Source of the DNA: Firm-04 sp946413695
GTDB taxonomy: Bacteria; Bacillota; Clostridia; Oscillospirales; Ruminococcaceae
Assembly (NCBI GenBank): GCA_946413695.1
Contig: CAMKLV010000002.1
Location: 43,506 to 107,505 of the forward strand
Direction of reading: 5' to 3'
Length of the DNA stretch: 64,000 nt
The translations under genes and the position numbers were made by a program. Below the pieces are notes generated by a model. That model was not told where the DNA came from. It saw only the letters and a program-made list of their open reading frames with translations, and did not search any database. Every line of letters starts with the position of its first letter. Position 1 is the first letter of the stretch. Positions 58,737 through 64,000 of this stretch are shown here, piece after piece.

Positions 58737-61119
58737 TGAAGCCGAGTCTCAGTTCATAGTTATCGCACCAGCACGGGTTCGTGGATTTCCAGTAACCCAT
58801 TGTACCCTGCGGGCACGCCAGACCTGCAAGCTTTCCGGTTGCCAGGCAGTACGGTGCAGCGAAAACTGTATCACAGGCAGGGAACTGCTTTTCAAAGTCC
58901 TCATCGTAGTAATGGTTGACAATCCATTCGCCGATGATGTTCTTCCAGACTCTTGCGGACTGAATACCGCCGTGGAACTTGATCTCTCTGTTCTCCTTGT
59001 AGCCGATCCAGACGCCGCTGACGAATTCCGGATTCAGTCCGACGAACATCAGGTCGAACCAGTCGGATGTTGTACCGGTCTTGCCGGCGATCGGGACCTG
59101 CACGCCGCCCGTGTAGAGCTGTGCTGCGGTACCGGTACCATTCTGGACAACATTCTGCAGCAGCTTGTTCATGACATAAGAGGTCTCCGCGTCGATAACC
59201 TGCTTGTAGTCTTTCTCAAAATCAACGAAGATCGAGCCGTCATTCTTTTCAATTCTGCTGATGATGTGTGCATCGTTGAAGTAGCCGCCGTTTCCGTAGA
59301 CCATGTATGCATTGACCAGATCCTTGACAGTGATGCCGTAGCCCAGAGCGCCGACGGCGAGCGGAGCATAGTCAACGTCATAGCCTTCGTTGAGGTCGAG
59401 ACCGAGCGTCTGGGTTGCGAAATCGAACACATTTCTCGGACCGTAGGTCTTGACGAGCAGTGCCGGAATTGTGTTGTAGGAGCGCTCCAGCGCATAGAAG
59501 ATGTTGATGGTGTTGCCGGAATAGCTCATGACGCCGTTGACATCGGTGTAGTTGGTCGGCCAGAGCTTATCCTTGCCGGTCTCCTTATCGTGAATGGTGA
59601 TCGGCGGGTAGTCCTGAACGTGGGTTCCCCACGCGATATAGTCATGATAGAGTGCATAGCCGTAGCTGGTGACCGGCTTGATTGCGGAACCCGGCTGCTG
59701 CGGTTCGGTCGAAGCAAAGCTCGTACCGAGGGAGCCCTGTTTCTCGCCGATTGCGCCGCAGGTGCAGAGCACTCTGCCATGATAGTCAATTGCGGTGAAG
59801 CCCGCCTGCAGCGGCAGATTTTCCTCATCGGTATATTCGCCGTCGCCGTCAAGGTCGCGGTAATAGGTGGTCGCTGCTGCATTGGTCATGCCCATGAGCA
59901 GGTTATCCATGTTGGAGAATTTGTTTTCGAGATAGTCCTGCATGTCCTGATTGACAGTCAGATAAATCTGATAGCCTTCGGTGTAGATGATCTTCAGTGC
60001 ACGCTCGCGGGAGATGCCCTGTGTTTCCATCAGGTAATCGACAAATTCGTTCAGTGCCTCATCGACTGCCCACGAGTTCGGCTTCTGCTCACCCTTATCG
60101 TCGAGCATGATCGAACCGTCATCCGCGACAACCTGCTCATCCGGATGTGTCATCAGGTATTCATCAGTATCTCTGAAGACGAGGTGCTCGTTCAGCGCCT
60201 CCTCATATTCATCGAAGGTGATCGCGCCGTTCTTGTACATCTGCTTGAGGATGTACTCCATACGGGCGCGGTTGACCGCACGGCCGGTATTGACCGTCTC
60301 ATCGGTGTAATACCATGTGTTCGTGACTTTGTTGAATGCCTTTTCGTTATAGCTTGCGAACGGGTTGTTGATCTCCGGGCTCTGCGGGATTGCAGCAAGG
60401 CAGGCGCTCTCCGCGATCGAGAGTTCCTCGACATGCTTGCCGAAGTAGGTGTTGGCCGCCATCTCGATGCCGTTGTTCGCACCGCCGAAGCCGATATAGT
60501 TCAGATAATTCAGCAGGATTTCATCCTTGGAGTAGTTCTTTTCGAGTTCCATTGCGCGGTGAATCTCGCGGAGCTTACGCTGCGGGCTCTTGTCATTATC
60601 GCCTGTCAGGTTCTTGACAAGCTGCTGGGTAATGGTCGAACCGCCCTGATCGGATGACCAGAAACGCAGAATCATGTTGGCAAAGGAAGCAGCGGTACGC
60701 TTGAAATCCACGCCCTCATGCTCATAGAAGCGCTCATCCTCACCGTAGACAAACGCATCGCGCGTATGCTGCGGAATCTGCTCAAGCTCAACCGGAATAC
60801 GCTTCTGCTCGCTCTCCTGCTGCCAGACCTTCACGTAGTTGCCGTCGGAATCCAGCTGGAAGATGTTGGTCGCGCCGGAGACAGTCAGCTCCTGAATACT
60901 GATCGGCGTGGTCTTATCCATGTAATCGGTCATATACATGGTTGCGGCGATCGCACAGATCGTGCCGGTGACCGCAAAGAGCAGGAAAAACGAGAGAAAT
61001 GTTGTCAGCAAAACCGTGCCGATCGTGCTGAGAATGCGCAGGATCAGCGGTCTGCGGTAGACCTTTTTCTGGTTTGTCTGCTTCTTTCCGGCTGCGCCTG
61101 AATGTGTGGAAGCACTCAT
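58711..61119 (-). CDS. Bifunctional penicillin-binding protein (class A)
   Basis: This 802-residue enzyme polymerises and crosslinks peptidoglycan. After a basic N-terminus and one membrane helix (about 30-62) comes the GT51 transglycosylase domain with EDERFYEHEGVD at 127-138 and GGSTITQQLVKNL at 159-171. The transpeptidase domain has Ser-478 in PGSAIKP, SYN at 547-549 and KTGTT at 680-684. The C-terminal tail holds several Cys (CPQGTMGY, NPCWCD). A promoter lies at 61239-61267 and the leader has a GC hairpin near 61146-61170. Confidence 0.95.
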   Translation of the reverse strand: MSASTHSGAAGKKQTNQKKVYRRPLILRILSTIGTVLLTTFLSFFLLFAVTGTICAIAATMYMTDYMDKTTPISIQELTVSGATNIFQLDSDGNYVKVWQQESEQKRIPVELEQIPQHTRDAFVYGEDERFYEHEGVDFKRTAASFANMILRFWSSDQGGSTITQQLVKNLTGDNDKSPQRKLREIHRAMELEKNYSKDEILLNYLNYIGFGGANNGIEMAANTYFGKHVEELSIAESACLAAIPQSPEINNPFASYNEKAFNKVTNTWYYTDETVNTGRAVNRARMEYILKQMYKNGAITFDEYEEALNEHLVFRDTDEYLMTHPDEQVVADDGSIMLDDKGEQKPNSWAVDEALNEFVDYLMETQGISRERALKIIYTEGYQIYLTVNQDMQDYLENKFSNMDNLLMGMTNAAATTYYRDLDGDGEYTDEENLPLQAGFTAIDYHGRVLCTCGAIGEKQGSLGTSFASTEPQQPGSAIKPVTSYGYALYHDYIAWGTHVQDYPPITIHDKETGKDKLWPTNYTDVNGVMSYSGNTINIFYALERSYNTIPALLVKTYGPRNVFDFATQTLGLDLNEGYDVDYAPLAVGALGYGITVKDLVNAYMVYGNGGYFNDAHIISRIEKNDGSIFVDFEKDYKQVIDAETSYVMNKLLQNVVQNGTGTAAQLYTGGVQVPIAGKTGTTSDWFDLMFVGLNPEFVSGVWIGYKENREIKFHGGIQSARVWKNIIGEWIVNHYYDEDFEKQFPACDTVFAAPYCLATGKLAGLACPQGTMGYWKSTNPCWCDNYELRLGFNALAEDAG

Positions 61120-61238
61120 GATAGTTCAGTTCCCCTTTCGGATTGCGGCAGCGTATCTGTCGGCTGCCGGATGCGGTTTATCTGCGCCTGCAATGCTGTC
61201 TGCATCTGCGCTGAAAATGACATATAAATACAAAGTAT

Positions 61239-61267
61239 ATTATAGCACAAAATCAGATTCTTGTTAA
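61239..61267 (-). promoter_or_regulatory. Promoter of the PBP gene
   Basis: On the minus strand TTAACA (61267-61262) and TATAAT (61244-61239) are 17 nt apart, leaving a leader of about 115 nt. Confidence 0.85.
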
Positions 61268-61306
61268 GCACTTTCATAAATTTTTAATGCTTTTTTTATT
61301 GTTCGC

Positions 61307-61336
61307 GCATAAAACTTGAAAATTTACAGCATAATG
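61307..61336 (+). promoter_or_regulatory. Candidate sigma-G promoter
   Basis: GCATA (61307-61311), 18 nt, CATAATG (61330-61336) fits the B. subtilis sigma-G consensus GHATR-N18-CATNHTA except for the last base. No sigma-A promoter was seen in front of the gene at 61378. The gene product resembles a sporulation-linked domain, which adds weight. The call is still tentative. Confidence 0.4.
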
Positions 61337-61377
61337 ACGATACAACCGATCCGGACACACGAAAGGAGCCATCCAAA

Positions 61378-61788
61378 ATGAATCAGATCTCCAGAATTCT
61401 GGTGCCTGCGGTGACGGCAGGGCTTGTGCTGCTCTGCTCGGGCACGTTCGTTTATCTCCGCAGCACAATCGAGCCGATCCCGCAGATAGACGATACGGTT
61501 TTCGCGTCATACAGCACGGACCGTGTAGCGGTACAGAGCGTCAATCCGGATGAAAGCAGCGTATCTGCTGCCGATCTGCTGCCGGAGAATCTGCCGGAGC
61601 AGGGGTATCTCATCAAGCTCGATGCCGATACGCTCTATGTCTACCCCGAGGGGAGCCGCGAGCCATCCGCCGCCTATGAGCTGCCTGCGGAGTGGCTGCC
61701 CGAATATGACCGCATCCTGCTCGAATACGGATTCCGCGTTTCAGATTCCGCGGAACTGCGCGAGCTGCTCGAGGATTATATCTCATGA
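61378..61788 (+). CDS. Small membrane-anchored protein with BofC C-terminal-like domain
   Basis: This 136-residue protein has one N-terminal helix (about 8-28) and an acidic outer part ending in YLIKLDADTLYVYPEGS ... LPEYDRILLEYG ... ELRELLEDYIS. That pattern occurs in small clostridial proteins carrying the BofC C-terminal-like domain (BofC controls SpoIVB signalling in the forespore). Function is inferred only. AAAGGAGCC precedes the ATG. The stop overlaps the next gene by 4 nt. Confidence 0.7.
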   Translation: MNQISRILVPAVTAGLVLLCSGTFVYLRSTIEPIPQIDDTVFASYSTDRVAVQSVNPDESSVSAADLLPENLPEQGYLIKLDADTLYVYPEGSREPSAAYELPAEWLPEYDRILLEYGFRVSDSAELRELLEDYIS

Positions 61789-62591
61789 GCCGCGTGCTGC
61801 ACGAATCCGCGCGGCGCCTGAAATCCTGCCGCCGGAGCGCCGCCGTGCTGGGGGCAGCGCGCTATCTGCTGCGGATTGTCACGCTGCTCTCCGCGGCAGC
61901 CGTACAGAATCTGCTGCGCGGCGCAGGACTTTTGCATGACACAGACACTGCACTGCCGAACCGCGGCGATCTCTTTCTCGCAGCGGCGATCCTGACCGCA
62001 CTGCTTGTCTGCACGCCGCTCCGGATGCAGACAGACTGGCAGATCGGCAGGCTTGCAGGCACGCTTGATGACAATGATCTCGGATTTCTCGCGAACAGCG
62101 GGAGCGTCTGGCTCTGGTGCAGGGCGATCGGGACAAGGCTGCTCATGGAAACCGTGATCGTGCTATCCGCATTTCCTGCGCTGCTGCTGGGATACGCAGC
62201 GAAAAGCATCTGGCTGATGATCCCGCCGGAGGAGGAGGGGCTGCTCCCCCTGCTGACGGTTCTGCACCTCGGATTTCTCGCCGCTGCTGCGATTCTGCTG
62301 CCGCTGCGGGCACTGGCAGCATCATCGGCGCTCCCCTATTGCTATCTCAGGATGCCGCACCGTTCTGCGTGGGTGATTCTGCGCAGTGCGTTCCGGTATT
62401 CGCGGGGACAATCCGGCGGCATTGTGCTTGCAAGGATGCTGTCGGCGCCGCTGCTGCTGCTCCCGATCGCTGCGGTATGGCTCATCCCCGTGCTGCTCGC
62501 CTCAGAACAGCTCCGGTGCGTCTCCGCGCAGCGCCGTCTTGAATCCCGCCCGCGCTCACGGTTCTCCGGTCTCGAGCTGCATGCGGCATAA
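61785..62591 (+). CDS. Unknown polytopic membrane protein
   Basis: This 268-residue protein is basic at both ends and has four to six hydrophobic segments (near 42-50, 62-78, 118-140, 150-175, 212-240). No family is recognised. It is translationally coupled (ATGA) to the BofC-like gene and probably shares its transcript, which could make it a sporulation-phase membrane protein. Confidence 0.75.
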   Translation: MSRVLHESARRLKSCRRSAAVLGAARYLLRIVTLLSAAAVQNLLRGAGLLHDTDTALPNRGDLFLAAAILTALLVCTPLRMQTDWQIGRLAGTLDDNDLGFLANSGSVWLWCRAIGTRLLMETVIVLSAFPALLLGYAAKSIWLMIPPEEEGLLPLLTVLHLGFLAAAAILLPLRALAASSALPYCYLRMPHRSAWVILRSAFRYSRGQSGGIVLARMLSAPLLLLPIAAVWLIPVLLASEQLRCVSAQRRLESRPRSRFSGLELHAA

Positions 62592-62891
62592 ATCGGTATC
62601 TCCGACGGATTGCAAATGGGAGCTCCGCCCCATGCCCCGCCAAATTGACATTGTCCCTTTGGAATCCCGCTTTTAGATAATCATTGTAAATACGCGGCTT
62701 TTCTATTGGAGATGAAATGAAATTCCGAATGAACATCCCTTGAGCGGAGACAGAGCCCCATTTGCATCCATTGGAGGCACCTTTCTCCATTGTTTGCCAA
62801 GCGCTCCCACAGGCAGCGGACAGCGCCCGCCTGCATTGATCGAAAGCACTCCGGCAAGAAGACCGTTTCACAAAAGATTCCTTCTCTCCGG
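62592..62891. repeat. Non-coding stretch with degenerate inverted repeats
   Basis: No gene is supported in this 300 nt. GGATTGCAAATGGGAGCTC (62607-62625) is repeated inverted at 62753-62769 with few mismatches. Between them lies CCAAATTGACA-T-TGTCCCTTTGG (62640-62663), an imperfect hairpin. The words resemble degraded dispersed hairpin repeats of ruminococcal genomes, but copies elsewhere cannot be checked here. Confidence 0.4.
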
Positions 62892-62937
62892 TTGCGTTTT
62901 ACGTTATAATGTGCTATAATCAAATCGGGTATACCCG
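62892..62937 (+). promoter_or_regulatory. Promoter and operator-like palindrome of the lipoprotein gene
   Basis: TTGCGT (62892-62897) and TATAAT (62915-62920) are 17 nt apart. The perfect palindrome CGGGTATACCCG (62926-62937) sits at the expected transcription start and is flanked by AAAT and ATTT. It may be a repressor site or a 5' mRNA hairpin. Confidence 0.75.
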
Positions 62938-62967
62938 GATTTTAGAAACAAAAAGAGATGTTAAAAT

Positions 62968-63618
62968 ATGAACACAACAAAAGCCATCGCCACAGCACTC
63001 CTGCTGCTGAGCTGTACAGCATTCTGCGGATGCGCAGCAGAGCCCGCCGCATCCTCAGAGCCGAAGGTCACAGCCGCCGGAACATCCGCACCGGATGCAG
63101 AACCCGCCCTGACAACCGATTACCTGCTCGACATCGACCTGACATTTCCTGACAGCAAACAGAGCAATATAGTCTATATGTTCTTTGTCAAACAGGACGG
63201 CACCGTCCTGACAACACAGTGCAGCACAGAAAGCGATCACGATTTCTTCAGAAAGAAAGCGCTGCTCGATCCGGCGGTTTTCGATCTAGCAGACCCGCTG
63301 CAGGAGATCGGCAAACTGCCGGAGGACGAGACCGCGAAATTTGCCGCAGAGGTCGCCGCGATTGATCCCGGGAGCGAGCGCGAAGTGCGCGATGATGAAA
63401 AACCTGCGCCGGATGTCGAGGAGACATATCACCTGACCTACGGTTTCTGTCTGCCGGAACAGACAAAACAGTTTGTTGCACTGTCCCTCGGCGAGCAGAA
63501 AGGCACATCCATCCGCTCGAAGGACGCCCACGCCGCCGCCGCAATCAGCCTGATCGAAGATGCACCGCTGTTTCAGCAATGGCTGCAGGAGCATCTCTCT
63601 GCAAATCCTGAATCATAA
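62968..63618 (+). CDS. Unknown lipoprotein
   Basis: This 216-residue precursor has a lipoprotein signal (ALLLLSCTAFCGC; lipidation at Cys-16 or Cys-22) and an Ala/Pro/Ser-rich linker to about residue 48. The acidic domain that follows begins LLDIDLTFPDSKQSNIVYMF. No known family is recognised. It is a single-gene unit between the promoter at 62892 and a terminator at 63625. Confidence 0.8.
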   Translation: MNTTKAIATALLLLSCTAFCGCAAEPAASSEPKVTAAGTSAPDAEPALTTDYLLDIDLTFPDSKQSNIVYMFFVKQDGTVLTTQCSTESDHDFFRKKALLDPAVFDLADPLQEIGKLPEDETAKFAAEVAAIDPGSEREVRDDEKPAPDVEETYHLTYGFCLPEQTKQFVALSLGEQKGTSIRSKDAHAAAAISLIEDAPLFQQWLQEHLSANPES

Positions 63619-63624
63619 CCAACC

Positions 63625-63661
63625 GCTGCGGTATGCGTCCTGCGCCTGCCGCAGCTTTTTT
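63625..63661 (+). terminator. Terminator after the lipoprotein gene
   Basis: GCTGCGG pairs with CCGCAGC over a 17-nt loop, followed by six T. Confidence 0.85.
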
Positions 63662-63786
63662 CAGGCGGCTCCCCTGTCCCTGCATATCAAAATGCATGCA
63701 GCATCTATTGTTTTCGTTATTATGTGTATACATTGTTACTGATATTTGTGCAAACAGACAGTTTTCTCATTTTTTTCAAAAAACGC

Positions 63787-63815
63787 TTGACATTTCGGGA
63801 CCTCTGTGCTATAAT
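63787..63815 (+). promoter_or_regulatory. Promoter of the tRNA cluster
   Basis: TTGACA (63787-63792) and TATAAT (63810-63815) are exactly 17 nt apart, a consensus stable-RNA-type promoter 38 nt before tRNA-Thr. Confidence 0.92.
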
Positions 63816-63853
63816 AAACAAGCTGACCACGGACAGCACGAACGAAACCAAAT

Positions 63854-63926
63854 GCTGGTGTAGCTCAGTTGGTAGAGCAGCTGATTTGTAATCAGCAGGT
63901 CGGGGGTTCAAGTCCGTCCACCAGCT
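63854..63926 (+). tRNA. tRNA-Thr (anticodon TGT)
   Basis: The cloverleaf has acceptor arms GCTGGTG/CACCAGC, D-arm GCTC...GAGC, anticodon stem GCTGA/TCAGC with loop TTTGTAA and T-loop TTCAAGT. The T-stem GGGGG/CCGTC has a G-G mismatch at pair 51-63 and a G-T pair at 50-64. The CCA end is not encoded. Confidence 0.95.
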
Positions 63927-63940
63927 TTCAATTGAATATG

Positions 63941-64000
63941 GGAGAGTTCCCGAGTGGCCAAAGGGGGCAGACTGTAAATCTGTTGCGTTTCGCTTCGGTG
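63941..64000 (+). tRNA. tRNA-Tyr (anticodon GTA), 3'-truncated by the window
   Basis: The 5' part GGAGAGTTCCCGAGTGGCC, anticodon stem CAGA/TCTG with loop CTGTAAA, and the start of a long class II variable arm identify tRNA-Tyr. The T-arm and acceptor 3' strand lie beyond the window. It follows tRNA-Thr by 14 nt and is probably cotranscribed. Confidence 0.93.

Noticed and set aside
57006..60657. Two long plus-strand frames (525 and 674 codons) opposite the spermidine-synthase-like and PBP genes
   Set aside because: Both are shadows of conserved minus-strand coding sequence.
62482..62923. Minus-strand frames of 80-129 codons in the gap after the membrane protein
   Set aside because: They cross degenerate inverted repeats, overlap the conserved end of the plus-strand gene and have no start signal.
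1..64000. CRISPR array, prophage or large integrative element
   Set aside because: No regularly spaced repeats, no integrase, transposase or phage structural genes were found.

Overview
The window comes from a GC-rich Firmicute, most likely a cellulosome-forming Ruminococcus (Oscillospiraceae) in the neighbourhood of R. champanellensis or R. flavefaciens. The evidence is a complete spoIIIA sporulation operon, a secreted GH5 cellulase with a C-terminal dockerin, a type III glutamine synthetase, an archaeal-type split glutamate synthase, the [FeFe]-hydrogenase maturase HydF and a DapL-type lysine pathway. The species cannot be named from the sequence alone. Coding density is high, genes often overlap by 4 nt (ATGA), and the base composition makes long shadow reading frames common.

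Layout. 1-900 holds a small zinc-ribbon gene and a 5'-truncated alpha/beta hydrolase. 1009-5833 is spoIIIAA-AH, the forespore-mother cell channel operon. 6055-14942 is the clostridial housekeeping run asp23-nusB-(TsaD-like)-xseA-xseB-dxs-tlyA-nadK-argR-recN, followed by a membrane acyltransferase and a two-way terminator. 16241-36308, all on the minus strand, is a 20-kb glutamine/nitrogen island. In transcription order it runs: split glutamate synthase (five genes), pyrG, purF, type I GS, ANTAR regulator, type III GS, carA, a carB-dapF gene fusion, dapL and lysA. hydF follows at 36516-37727, then the GH5-dockerin cellulase, a membrane protein and the complete F1Fo ATP synthase operon (atpIBEFHAGDC, minus strand, to 47252). 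47604-51780 (plus) is a rhamnogalacturonan-oligosaccharide uptake operon (binding protein, GH105, two permeases). 51845-61119 (minus) carries a pseudouridine synthase, a second diaminopimelate decarboxylase, an rRNA methyltransferase, GNAT, an inserted membrane gene, a spermidine-synthase-like membrane protein and a bifunctional PBP. 61378-64000 (plus) has small envelope or sporulation-type genes, a lipoprotein, tRNA-Thr and the 5' part of tRNA-Tyr.

How it works together. The nitrogen island makes glutamine (two GS enzymes), turns it into glutamate (GltS) and spends it in the main glutamine amidotransferase branches (PurF, PyrG, CarA). The same strand ends in the DAP/lysine branch. Two promoters in it (type III GS and glutamate synthase) are followed at once by an intrinsic terminator whose 5' arm can instead fold into a hairpin with an A1/G4 hexanucleotide loop, the signature of ANTAR antitermination. 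The ANTAR protein encoded between the two GS genes has a receiver domain without its phospho-acceptor aspartate. This candidate circuit, the CarB-DapF fusion and a c-subunit with the two-carboxylate Na+ signature are the most notable observations.
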